64,000 nt of DNA from Ceratothoa steindachneri (Eukaryota; Arthropoda; Malacostraca; Isopoda; Cymothoidae): positions 148,085,806-148,149,805 of the forward strand of contig OZ018326.1 in assembly GCA_963969495.1 (NCBI GenBank). The letters run 5' to 3'. Under the pieces are notes generated by a model, which did not search any database, was not told the DNA's origin, and saw only the letters and a list, made by a program, of their open reading frames with translations. The translations under genes were made by a program, and so were the position numbers. Positions 11,111 through 23,291 of this stretch are shown piece by piece (the first letter of the stretch is position 1; the number at the start of each line of letters is the position of its first letter).

Positions 11111-12739
11111 AGTTGATCCAAAACCCTACTCAACCATGTATGGCGGCATAGCGTCGCACGCATTGGAGACACTCACAGATCATCACAGTTTAAGAAACTT
11201 GTTCTTCATGATACGTAAAGAATCACATGGACTATTGGCACTACACAAGTCTTTCTGTTTTTTTTTAAAACTGGTAGTGGCAGAACTATTTATCTGAGAA
11301 GAAGCAGATCATCCCTGCCTCAACCGGATGCTTCAGCTTGTTCAGGACAGTTATTCCTTTTTCACGCAGTTCTACTTAGCTTTGGCTATCAGAATTTGAG
11401 TCCTTCGACTCTTGCAAGAGATTGTATGTAGATTTATATGAAAACCGAAAATAAACTGCTAAAGGTTGGTGACATTATGTCTAATTCAGTTAAACGATCT
11501 ATTTACACGGTTGGAATTTTAAAAAATTGTTGGCATGAAAATAACTAAACAAAAAAATTAACAACTTGTTAGCACACAGATTTTGTCTTATAGCATACAA
11601 ATCTTAGAATGATTCTTCCAGGAAGGTTTTTGAAAACACTACATTCAATACTTTTAAGAAAACATTCAATAAATATTGATTTAAAAGAATATCTGGCAGA
11701 AATAAATGTTGTAAAACTCAATCTTAATCCAAATACCCTCTTTCTTCCTTCACCTCTCTTTTCAGATACCCTCAAGTGGATATTGGGGTTTTCTGCTTAA
11801 TACTTTTAAAAACTGAATCAAAAGACAATTTTTACATGGCATTGGGAATTATAAACGTGTGCGACCAATGGCCGTTTGATTTTCGTTGAATTTGAGAATT
11901 GCTTCAGTGCGTTGATATAACAGACACTTAGTCATGTTGGCTAGGAATTTAGTCCTTCTAATTTTTTCGTTTGATTGGTGCTGGGTTTTTTTAAATGCAA
12001 AGGCAAATGAGATGAGTTCATGGAGCAGTAAGTAAGAGTCGGCCACTGTATCGTGATATGTTTCTGCTTAGCGTAGTTTTGCTATTCCCTAGACGAACTC
12101 TAGTGGGAATTTTTTCTAAGATCTCAGTTGTGCCCACGCATAAATATGAAATACGCAATGCAGTTGCATCGTTACAAGGTTGAATTGAACGAAGCTCGCT
12201 GAGTGACCTAAAATTATGCTGCAAGACGATTTGTGCATGCTCTATGTTACAAAATTCGTATCTCACAGCAAAAATCTCAGGGAATTGACTTTATAGAATT
12301 ACAGATTATTGATGAGCGGCAAGTACTGGTGCCGCTAAGAAATTTATGAGCTTTAGTGCTTTTGCAATATAAGTGATTGCTATCGCATGCCTTAGAGTGA
12401 GTTGCTTTAGATTCTTCCAAAAGACTTTAAATTAAAGCAAACGAATTCATTGCAGAACGAAAGGATCTGCTATAGGATGACAATTCTCCCCTCTACCGAG
12501 ATGACGACGCGTTCATGATGAAAGGTTACTTAATTTGTGATTTGGAGAAGTTTCACACACTTACGTTGTAATCATTATGATAAAGGGTGCACCAGGTAGA
12601 GGGGTGAAATGTTGCACAGATTAGTTACTTAGCCTTGCCAGTAGTAAGGGTCACAACACGATTAATCGCTGCTACCGCACCGAGCAATTGGTCGAGTAAA
12701 GCTGTTTACATGTCCGTCATGTCTCTCCCAGCTGATTTC
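11111..12739. other. No gene recognised
   Basis: AT-rich sequence with only short frames on either strand and no motif I can place. Confidence 0.4.
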
Positions 12740-13750
12740 GGTGCTAGTTGTCTCCACCTAAAATGGGGAAGATTACCTTTCTACCGAAACCTGGTAAGAC
12801 ACCAAATAACTCAGGAAACTCCATGCCAATCACACTATGGGAGACAGTGACAAAATTAATTGAGAGAGCCATACGATAGATTAGTCAAGTAGCTGGAAGA
12901 GAGAACACTGATTCCAAATCACCAGCACGGATTTAGAAAGATCAGAAGTACCGAGACAGCCCTGGCCATTCTGGTCGAATCAATTGCAAAGGCCAAATAC
13001 GATAAAATACTATACACACATCATACTCCAAAAGGCGTTTGATAATGTTTAGAGGATCGACCCGCAATATTAAATCAAGAGCCTAGGGATACCCTCTGCC
13101 CTAACCAAGTGTCTATGCGACTACGTGACAGAGAGGTGACGTTCATCTCAATGGCAGGCTTCGATGGCCCAGACTTCGAAACACTTCAAGGTGTCGCCCA
13201 AGGAGGCAGTATAAGTCCAACACTTTATAGTATATATACAATAGATTTGCCAGGACCTTTCCACGATCTAACAAGATCCTCCATCCATGGCCAGAATCAT
13301 AGCGCCCGAACTTGCAAATATTAACGAAATTAAGTGAAACTGGAAAATTCGCAGCAATCTAGAAAAGTTTTCCATTATTCCAGTAGGGAGGCGCTTGTCC
13401 TCAAGATTAGATATTGATGAGAAAAGATACTGCTCCATAAACAATGGAAAGGTACTCGGGCTGAAAATCACCTGAAATGGCTATGCCTAAACACATTACC
13501 GAAAGAATTAATCACGCAAAACTTAGAAACCTAAAGAGAGAAAACAAAAAGAAAATATACAGCGCCATCTGCAAAGCCACGTTGCTCTACGTAGCTATCC
13601 CAATGGACAGTCTCCTGAAAGCCAGTGCAATTAAATTTAAGAGAGTACAAAATTCAGCCGTATATATTATCACCAATACAAGGAGAGAACGTAAAAAAAT
13701 ACGAGATCTTCAAAACGAAATAGAACTTCAGACCACAAATCTCGCATAGC
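12740..13750 (+). pseudogene. Jockey/I-like LINE copy C, 5'-truncated RT
   Basis: It starts at the 'MGKITFLPKPGKTPNNSGN' block (about 12760), the RT N-terminus. It continues with the 'HGFRK..STETALAILVES' region (12920-12990), a degraded 'FDNV' and the 'LQGVAQGGSISPTLYSIYTI' motif (13183-13245). The YADD box is disrupted by a deletion near 13300. The C-terminal part at 13477-13749 contains 'KKKIYSAICKATLLYVAIPM'. Sequence before about 12740 does not match, consistent with 5' truncation. Confidence 0.8.
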
Positions 13751-14090
13751 CACAGAATAAATAACCGTGGTAACTTTAAAGGCGGTAGACCCGATTCGAG
13801 GGAAGAACCACCCCCAAGATTCACTGCTGGGTGAGATTTCCTAGCCAATACAGAAATCACATAGTAGGGAAATCGAAAAAAAACAACAAGACAAAAGCGT
13901 GAAACATTAAAGAACTACAAAGGCGTGAGAACCCCATCAAAGAATGAAGAAGACTAATATCAACGAAAAACAATAAGAACCAAGGAGATGGTTGGTCACC
14001 CAGCAACTAACTCCAACTCTTACTCATTCCTCTTCACCACTTTGTCCTAAACAACTCTATCTACTATACTATGACTATACACTTTTAACT
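13751..14090 (+). repeat. 3' UTR of LINE copy C
   Basis: The sequence after the RT stop ends with a GGTCACCCAGCAACTAA block followed by a pyrimidine-rich segment (13995-14090). A very similar block (GGTCAGCCAGCAACTAA plus pyrimidine-rich) occurs at 57503-57585 after copy F. A weaker version (GATCACCAGGCTCTAGCA) occurs at about 48914 after copy E. This marks the shared 3' terminus of the family. Confidence 0.6.
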
Positions 14091-15139
14091 CTACCTTTTT
14101 CGAGACGTAATAGGTAAGGCCTCTTACCGGATTCGAGTACGGCAGGAAAGTGTCATTAAGGCCAAAGGTGGGTTTATTGACCGAAATCGAGTGCACATCT
14201 CATGAAAACAAATGATCCCAATTTGACAAATGTAACTAAAAAAAATGACACTGTTCTATTATTGCTGAGACAGTTTTCAGATGAAGGAATAACATCCGCA
14301 CCTCTTATATATATATATATATAATAATAATAAAATGCTTTCTTGCGTCATGTGTTAAACGAAAGATGTGGAATTATAAACAATTACGTAATACTTTTAG
14401 GTAAACATAAATATTTTAAACGTGTTCAATTAAAGATTTAGTTCTTTCTAAATACAAGCGTGCAACTATTGTTACACTACGCCACTACACCAAAGTGCCC
14501 AGGTTTGTAAGGAAATAGTCCCTAAAGTTATTGGATCAATGAGTACGAATTTTAGGATCATTAATGACTTTTAAAACACTGATTATACTAAGTTGAAGAA
14601 TTTTTCTAGATGCATAATGGCTTCAAACGAACGCCAACTCGCATCTAGGTAAAGTTTTAGGTTAAGGATTTAATCGCCTCCAGTGAAAAGCTCGTTCAAT
14701 ATTTGAAAGATTGCTTCAGCACGCACAATTTTGAGGAGACTTTTCAACAAAGGTTTCAAATTAAATAGAAGTCTCTTATCACTACAAAGAACTTTACGCT
14801 AATATCTATTTCTGTGGAAAATTTAGCGAATGGACTTTGAAGGTCTTGTACTAAGTAATATTCTCTTATAAACCTCTCTTCCACTTGTTTGTGGCTTCTG
14901 AATGATCCCTCATTAAGAAGAGATAAAGGAATCACTCTCACGACTCCAGTGTCGTGCTAACGTTGAATCATATCAACACTTTTCATGTTTGATACGGCTT
15001 TTCATTTAAGTGAACTGAAGCGCTAATCATTTTTCCCACGAAAACTACCGTGAAATTTGGAACTAAACGTTTTTTATTCGCATCTTTTCCCAACATTTCT
15101 AAAGCAATTGTGGGAAACTAACTACTTATAACTCTCTGC
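14091..15139. other. No gene recognised
   Basis: AT-rich sequence with a short (AT)n and (AAT)n patch at 14306-14332. No coding region or element recognised. Confidence 0.4.
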
Positions 15140-15540
15140 AGGAAGGCGCCACTATTCATAAAGCAAAAGAAATAAAAAGGTTAGTGGCTCAAAATAACAT
15201 CGAACATTTGCAAACTTAGTAGTGGATTGGATAGATTTGTACCTGGAAAACTTGTTGGCGTTTGATAAACAAATGGCCTCAAATTGTGAGCAGTTTCCTG
15301 TCCTTATGGAACAATAATGGGAGAATATCATGGAAGTCACTCCTCATAATTTGGTCACCAGCTTGCGACAATGATTTCAAATTATTCATGAAGAACAAGG
15401 GACATCATTGTAAATAAACTGGTTTGAGGCTATAAATCTTCATTATATTTCAACTTCAAATTATCTTAAAAACGTACCTTAACAAAATGCAACGTTTGAT
15501 TAGTTTTATTCATATTTATATATTTAAAATATATTAGGCT
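15140..15540 (+). pseudogene. Tc1-like transposase, C-terminal remnant
   Basis: The plus strand contains 'APIHKAKEIKRLVAQNNIEH' at about 15148-15208. This matches the DNAPxHxAK...NNI region around the second catalytic aspartate of Tc1-type transposases. From about 15310 follows 'WENIMEVTPHNLVTSLRQ', matching the usual W..I....L..SM.. tail. The SPDLNPIE motif between them is destroyed. The sequence after it (AACAAAATGCAACGTTTGATTAG, 15484-15506) resembles 26833-26855 downstream of the other Tc1 remnant, suggesting one family. Confidence 0.55.
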
Positions 15541-18145
15541 GGATAACAGTATCTATTTTATGTCTTTTGTAGGATAAGATTCTAGTTTAAAAAAAAAACA
15601 AATCTGAACCACTTTTGCATGCCCCAAATTTGTAATTGAGCCAGATAACGATGATGAAGTTTCTGACCTTTGAAACGATTTTCGAATTAGTCGTATAAAC
15701 TTTAAAAGGGATTCAGATCCGATTAATTTGTGCAACAATCCACGTGTGGGCATGTTTTTAATGTTTATTGAGGCATTACGTCACAGTTCGTGGGTCGCTG
15801 AACGAACGAACTATCAACTTGGAAGACAGGGATTGTAATGCTACGTTCCAATTTATGATGCGGGCAAATTTGAAAATCAGTCGTTAAGCAGTTTTAGTTC
15901 GTTAAACCATTAAAATTCGTTAATCACTCCAACCAAATGACCCATTCCAGCATAAATTAAAACCACCCCACTAAGTTATAGAGCTGTAGCTTAAACTACT
16001 CCTTTCATAAAAGCCCAGTGAAGTCAAAGATGAACACTAGTTGCCAGGCATCATTAACAAACATCATGAAAAATGCTTTTATTGAAAAGAGAGCGATTTT
16101 CTATTTTACCATGGTTCACTCTTTGTGTATACACGGTCATTGCAGCATGATTATTGCATCTATCTTAGGTTGCAGCAAAACCACTGACTAAATTCACATG
16201 AATGGTGTAAAACCTAAATTCTGGTGCGGTTAATTGTGCGTAAGGTGGCTTTGTGTGCCGTTGCAATTTGGCCTTCTTACATCAAAGGCCATTACAAACC
16301 CAAGATTAATGGAAGTCGGCACCTAATATAGCACATTGCACATCACAAACCAAAAATTCCCACACAAAATTACGCCTAAGTCCTAGTTGGTGTTTTAAAG
16401 TTTGAGTCCTAAAAGTACGAATAACGGTGCCTGAAGCCGTGGTGAGCGGAATATGCGATTCTTCCTCTTTCTGTCTTTGCACTAGGGTAGCGAGCAGAAT
16501 GCTAATTATAGAACCAGTATAACCAAAAGTCTCTTACCCGTTTTGGTATCGGTGACGTATAAACAAAGGTGTGAAACACACAATGACGCAACGTCATTCA
16601 TCACAGCTGCCTGGCAAAATCCGGAATTGCACTGGCAGGTTGGCACTCGGGAAAAGAACAACGTGAAATTTCAATTAAATTCCTGTGACACCTTCAAATA
16701 CCAAGTTGGGAGAGTAATTGGTGTCAGTGTGAGGGCAGGAAGGAGAGTTGTGCCACTGCGATGGAAATCGTCGTGTTGATGGGTCCCTAAAGTGTTCTAA
16801 AGATTCTAATCGACCGAGAAGTTTGCTAATTCGACTTATATAGGGGACAGTGATGCTTCCAATTGTGACTGAAAGTCTGGGAGGGGAATTGGAAGCCGTG
16901 GCAATGGTCTTTACTCGTGCTTGTAAGCTACAATTGAGGGCACAAGTTGGTCAAGACGGCTATCAGAGCCCAGAATCTCGAGGGCCTCTTCAACGTAGGG
17001 TGGGAGCCGTCGGAAAAAGGATTGCTAAAGAAATTCATGAATCACATTGTCTTCTAGAATCTCACTAATCTCCACAATATGTCTCAGTGTACAAATTGGC
17101 AGAGCTCGGATGTGCGAGCTAACATCTCCATTTTCTGAGAAGTTGTTGGAGTCTATTTTTTCAGGATAGCGTACCGAAGGGAAGGATAACAGAGGGTGGC
17201 AAGGTTCTTAACAAGATGTGAAATGCCATCTATCACTGTATAGGGAAGTTCCCTTGTAAGAGATTTTAGATTATGGGCGTAACCGCTAATCCGGTCGAGG
17301 TTGAATAATAACTCAATAAGATAAATTATGATTGTAGATAAAAGCTTTGGAACTCTGTTAGGGAGATGGCAGAAATTGTGCTCGTGGCGTCGATTGTGTG
17401 CTTGCTTCCCTTCGAGGTGATTTGAGTTGCTTGTTATCACTCCGGTCGATGATGATTTTTTAAGTCACTCCAAGGTCACCACTAGTAGCGAGAGAAGTCG
17501 GTTGATGCTATGGTAATGAGATAAATAGTTGATGGAATGATTGATTGTGGGGGAGTCACTAGTTGCAAAAGGAACGAATATTTCTTCTCTACTATCCGAT
17601 TACAAATTCGGAAATTCCAATAAGCTTGAGGGTGTTCACCCAATATGTTCGTATTTGGATTTAGAAACAATTTGAGAAAATAACTTTATTTCTGAACATA
17701 AATTTTTATAAGATTAATGGCTAAAGTTTGTAAGCCTAGGTCACGAAGCGATGTAGACAAATGACTTAATAATGTTAAATTGTGTTTTTTTATATGTGTA
17801 GAGAAACTGGGCGCAACCAATGGGGATTTAGGGAAAGGCGCTCTTTTTGAAATAAATGTTTGTTTGAGAGAGAGATATAGGGAGCAGAGATCGTGTATCA
17901 AAGGAATTATATAGATAGACGGTGAAAAACAATGAGAATGTTTGGAAAATTGGATTTGAATGGTACAGACTGGCGTTAATAAATAAATGGTTGTATAATT
18001 GTTTTGTAGGGACTGAAATTGTTGATATAAGAGAGGGTAACTAGACAAAAACGGCTCACATGTGCTTTAGTTGGGACAATTGCGTGCCGTACAGAAAAGT
18101 ACATGCATATGAGTGTGTACATTTTTGTGTACATGGATAACTAAA
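15541..18145. other. No gene recognised
   Basis: Several frames of 60-120 codons occur here (16543-16779, 16850-17068, 17153-17440 on minus, 17686-18048 on minus). None has a recognisable domain. The 120-codon minus frame at 17686-18048 is low in charged motifs and looks like chance. Confidence 0.4.
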
Positions 18146-18302
<157 letters not shown>

Positions 18303-18413
18303 GAAGGTATCAGATCAACGTTATATATATCCTGTGAAAAAAATAATAATAAACCAAAATGGTTGAATCTATTTCATTTATAATAACAAAACCAGGTTTG
18401 GCTAATAAATTAC

Positions 18414-18543
18414 ATTTTTACCTGAGTAATGAAATGCAAGGCAAGCGACTTTACTACATAAAGACTAAAAAAATACTAATTAAAATGAGAACGGAGGAAA
18501 CAAACGGGAATAACAAATATTTGGGTAGGTTACTAATCCCCGT
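18414..18543 (+). repeat. Dispersed repeat, copy 1 (non-coding, follows an (AT)n tract)
   Basis: About 130 bp that align with 32600-32742. Shared words are CTGAGTAATGAAAT, ACGGAGGAAAC and TACTAATCCC (18423, 18490 and 18532; 32607, 32680 and 32729). Both copies follow a very long TA repeat. I do not recognise the element; a SINE or the 3' end of an undetected element are possible. Confidence 0.65.
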
Positions 18544-18841
18544 GAAAACATGGTTCCGGCTGCTGTTTATAAATATGATTGGCAACCTCATTTGAGATAT
18601 ATTTGTTGAATTTATATTGCCATTCAGATAAATTAAAATTATGTACTTTGTTTTGTCTGGTTGAGTCGGTAATTCTTCTCTCAATTTAATTATTTAATTT
18701 ATAAAAAATTTTTGCTTGGTTGAAATCAAATCTATGCTTTGACCCTCCTTAATCAATTGAAAATGTCATTAATTAGCCGAAATTAGTTCTGTTGATTTAA
18801 ATAAATTAGATTCAAATATGTGCTTTATTATAATCTTTCTC

Positions 18842-18901
<60 letters not shown>

Positions 18902-20567
18902 AATATATAAATGCGGTTAGGTAAGGGCAAAAGTATAATTTCCTTGGTTAGCTACAAAAGTCTTCTTGTCTTCCATAACTCTCTGCTGGAGCCACAACTT
19001 TACGCCTGGGAAACGATCCATTTAGCTGAAATGAGAAATTTCACAACAGCTTTATTGGATTAGTCTTTGGAACTTTAAAAGGAAACGTGTAATTTAGTTT
19101 TCTTGCTACTTTTCACCAATCAAGAATAAAAAAAATAATAAGAAAGAAGGGAGAGAAAGAAAACGTACTAAATTTATATAAATTATTTTCCTCCTTTCTA
19201 TATCTCTTTCTTCCCTCATTCTCATTTGTTTTAATTCTACTTTAATCATTCAAATTGTCAAATTTACTTGTGTATATATTATGCTTCCTTATTTCTTATC
19301 GCTTAATAAGCAAATATATAATGTGATGCAACACAAGTGATTGAAGCTAAAATATTTAATATTTCCGAAATATTCCATGCATTCGTTTGGTTATAAAGTT
19401 CATAAGAATCTCCGTAAACATATATTTAAAGAAAGAAATACACATGAACTTTTCCATATATACCAATTTAGAATTAAAAAGGTGAGCTGCCAACAAAGTT
19501 TTTTGACCACTAATTATTCCAGTCATTTAAAATTTCGGGCATTACCTCTGTTTGTAATAACAGGACGAAGACAATTCACATAGGAAGGTAGTAACTTTTT
19601 ACTATCCTTACTAAACTTTTGTCTCAATCTTCCACGCAAATCTCCTTCTTTCAGTTTGCAACCTTCCATATTCGTCACCAAATGTTCATTCTAATTGCAG
19701 TCTTGCGATTGACTCTCCTGGAAAGGAAGCTCAATTTTTCTCTTCTTAAACGATTCTTAGGTTAAATTAGTGGTGTGTATAGGATTGTTTTCCTGGTGAA
19801 ATATCCAATGATGTGGGGTCTTTATTATTCTTCGAAAATTGGAGCATCTTTTACTTTACTATCTTTCGTACGTGGCACCATCCATTTTGCCTTCAACTAC
19901 GTGAAGTGCTCCCGTACCACATGTAGTAAATCCACATTTACTTTGTCTTATGGTTGAGATGGTGTGTTTACCAAACTTGAGGATCATTTAGGGGGAAAAT
20001 TCCATTTTACTCTCATCTTATCCTATGCAATTGTTAGTAATTTCACTTGTCTTTTAAAGGCCCCTGTTGCGAACTTTAGGCCCATCACAACATGCCTTTT
20101 TATTAAGGAGTGCTGTTATGCGAGGAATGAAAGAAAACAGATAAAAAATATGGAAATCTATTCATAGTTTTTTTACTCACTTTAGTCATCGACAAGTCAA
20201 AATTGCTTGGTTGATCTGTTATAGTAAGCATCAAATTATTCTTTAGCGTTTGAAGCTAGGAACGTATCAATTTGGAGGTGATTCAATATTCGCAATGCTT
20301 TAGAATTAGAAACATACATTTACATAAGGCACTTCAAATCCCTCAGTAATTGTCCTATATGAAAATCCATCTAAATGAAGTTTAATTATTTTCTCTGAAA
20401 TTTCACTATTTTCATTATATAATTTTCATGTTTACAATTTTGATTTTATGATCGTTATAGTTTATTCATTACCAAAATTTCACCATGCATCAGAAATTTT
20501 ATTAACCGGCGTTAAAAAAATTATGTAAATTTGAATTTATAAATGCGTTGTAAACTTTTACGTTGGA

Positions 20568-20570
<3 letters not shown>
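18544..20570. other. No gene recognised
   Basis: AT-rich sequence containing an (AT)n tract with TATG interruptions at 18842-18898. No coding or structured RNA feature recognised. Confidence 0.4.
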
Positions 20571-20630
<60 letters not shown>

Positions 20631-20632
20631 AA
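20570..20632. repeat. (AT)n microsatellite
   Basis: About 60 bp of TA repeat, immediately before the 5' end of the mariner-like element. Confidence 0.95.
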
Positions 20633-20637
20633 TATAT

Positions 20638-21900
20638 GGGTTACTCAAAATGAATGAACCGATTTCATGACACATTGCGTCATTTTTCAATCATCGTCAT
20701 GGAATGAATCATGACTATTTAAAATAGTAGTTTTCTAAGTTGGAAATGGCTGCCACAGGGGTGCCGTCGCATCGCGTCGTTTCTCTGGCAATGTTTAGTT
20801 GTTTATTGCTCCTTGGAATGGCAAGTCCTCAGCAAAAGGCGTTCTCCGTTCTTAAGTTCGCAAAAACAAATTTGGTTGTCACGGTTCAGCGTGCTTTCCG
20901 AAGGCAAATTCGCCGTTAATTCGCCCGCTTCCAAGAACATTCGACTGTGGTTTTAAGAGAGTGGGTTTCTTTGTAGAGGAAAAGTCCGGAGAGATCACGA
21001 GTTTCGGCGGAACACGTGGCGAGGATCCGTGCTACGTTTGAGGGGAGCACGCAGAAGTCCACAACTCGAGCTAACCATGAGCTTGGGATCGCTCAATCCA
21101 CTATCTGGCATGTGGTAAGAAGACGTCTACTTTTAAAACAATACAGACTCCGCCTCGTTCAGGCACATACCAAGGAAGTCAAGAGAAAGCGGATGGAATT
21201 TTGCGATTTGCTGCTGGAGATGATGGAAGACGAAACCTTCATTTCACGTTAAATTTGTATTAAGGAAGCGACTTTTTAGTTGCGCGGCACAGTCAATCGT
21301 TGCAATGTTTGTATTTGGAAAACAGAGCACCAACATTAAAGAGTTGAGCATAAATGAAATTCCCCTAAGGTGAAAGTCATCTGTGCTGTGTCTCGGAACA
21401 AGGTTCAGGGTCCTTTTTTTTGAAGGTTTGAATGAGACACCGTTCCAGTACAAAACTATCTTGATCTGCTCAAAAAACTTGATTTTTCAACAAGATGGAG
21501 CACCGCCCCATTAGCTCTTGATGGTTCGAGCTTTTGTAAATGAAAAATAACCCAGTGATGGATAAGTCTGTAGAGGGCCAAGACCTTGTTCTTTGCGCTT
21601 GGCCTGCGAGGTCCCCAGACCTCATGGAGGGATTTTTGCCTGTGGGAATATGTAAAAGTTCGCGTTCATGTTACCCCGAAACCTACTAACCTGATGAGCT
21701 TAAACATCAAATAACAACAGCGATCAACCCAGTGGATCGTGATATGCTGATACGCGTCTGGGAGAAATTGTCTTATTGCATTGATGTTGACTGTGCTGCA
21801 AGTGGTGGCCACATATTCGAAATTGAAATGATTGAGATAAAGTAATATAAAAATAGATCGATAGAATAACGAACCTATTTTCTATATTTATTCAAACAAA
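20638..21900 (+). mobile_element. Mariner-like DNA transposon (Tc1/mariner superfamily), decayed
   Basis: The element appears to begin at GGGTTACTCAAAATGAATG (20638-20656), an end sequence I associate with this transposon type. It carries one transposase pseudogene. I could not find a convincing inverted copy of the left end, so the right boundary is approximate. It lies between an (AT)n tract and unassigned AT-rich DNA. Confidence 0.6.
20746..21844 (+). pseudogene. Mariner-like transposase with N-terminal helix-turn-helix, pseudogene
   Basis: From ATG 20746 most of the sequence reads in one frame, with internal stops and a shift. The N-terminal region has 'VVTVQRAFRRQ' (about 20874-20906), typical of the widespread arthropod transposases with a DUF4817-type N-terminus. 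It is followed by 'RSRVSAEHVARIR' and the second helix-turn-helix 'IAQSTIWHVVRRRL'. The longest open part is 21016-21252. In the catalytic domain the first aspartate region is damaged ('KEATF' where 'SDEATF' is expected). 'FQQDGAPPH' at about 21486-21512 keeps the second. The protein ends at TAA 21842-21844. The normal length is about 360 aa, so it is nearly full length but dead. Confidence 0.8.
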
Positions 21901-23291
21901 ATATTAAGAGTTATTCTTTAAAAGTTGAAGAAAACTATATTTGCTAATATATATATATACCAGGGGTAGTCAATAAGTTTTGCGAATCGGTACGGCAAAA
22001 GATTCCATTGCCTATCTGTTAGAAAACGAAGAGTATTGAATACCATTTTTTTAGTAATATAAAAAATGCATTATTATTTTTATGTATAAGGTCTTTTTAT
22101 TTGTTTTTTAGATCGCAACTGTATTAAAGATCAAGGGTTGAAGAGTTTCAAGAATCTCCACATTCATTTAAAAATTTCTATTACATGACTTCCCTATCAC
22201 GACATTTATCCTACTATCTATTCCTTTCCAATATAGTCCACATACAATTCTACCTCTTTAAGCAATTTGACCTGTATTTGATGAGGGGTGCTATTTAATT
22301 TTCTTTACCTTTTCAAATATATTTCTTTGTTTCTAAAAATTCATCATAAATTCGCGATAACTAATTAGCTCGCACGTTTTAGTCTAACACTCCATTCGTA
22401 AAAAATACACGCTCCAGCTATTAGGAGCACCCTAATATAATCCCCATTTACATACGTTAAGAAATATTATTTGCAAAATTCCCAAATATTTCTAAAATTG
22501 ACTCAGCTTTGTTCCCGCCCCAATGGAAGCTAACTAAAACTAGTTGCGCCCTTCCTTAACCTCCTTATTAGTATATTTTGTCTGTCCCCAGACAATTTTA
22601 AAAATCACGTCTCTACCTTGATCTAGTCAAAATAATTCTATTTGTCTACTAAATATTAAATAAAATATTACTCCTTATTTTCGATATAGCTTATTTTAAT
22701 ATGTAGATAAAAATCACAACAGAATAGGGAAATTCACATTTCTCGAAATTTAACCGGTGACAGGAGGGTTAAAACTTTTAAAGTAACTTTTTGGAAACTT
22801 CTTCCAATAACACTTTACAAGTCTTAAGAGATACTATACTGAATTCATCGCTCTCTAATATTGTTCAATTTAGAAGCAACGACCAATCCGAATAAAAACA
22901 GGTTTTGAGATAAACAGCTCATGAATGAATATTGTTATTTGTCGATGAGGATAAGATTTTAGAGGGTTATCAAGACGTTGACTTATAAATATTGTAGAGA
23001 CCTGTAGTTCGGATCCTTACATTGTGAAGCACGATTTTTGCATTTGGGTAGCAACTGATATTTATTTTAAACTTTGCTTTTGTGTCCATGATAGTGATAT
23101 TTATATAAAACTTGACTATTCGCTCTGGAAGGAAGTGGCGATTTTAAACAGTGATTTTCATAAATTAGAAACAAAACATGATACAAAAATAACATTGATT
23201 TATTTAAGAATTACATAAGAGAGACAAGTAAAATATTAAGAATGAGTAGTTTTCAGTGATTAACAGTTATACTGTAAATAACTTTCACAAA
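21901..23291. other. No gene recognised
   Basis: AT-rich sequence. A short CAGGGGTAGTCAATAAG word at 21961 looks like a transposon end, but nothing supports an element behind it. Confidence 0.35.

Noticed and set aside
17686..18048. 120-codon minus-strand frame
   Set aside because: No domain, signal peptide or homologue recognised; compatible with chance in low-stop sequence.
21961..21985. CAGGGGTAGTCAATAAG as a transposon end
   Set aside because: No inverted partner or transposase remnant nearby.
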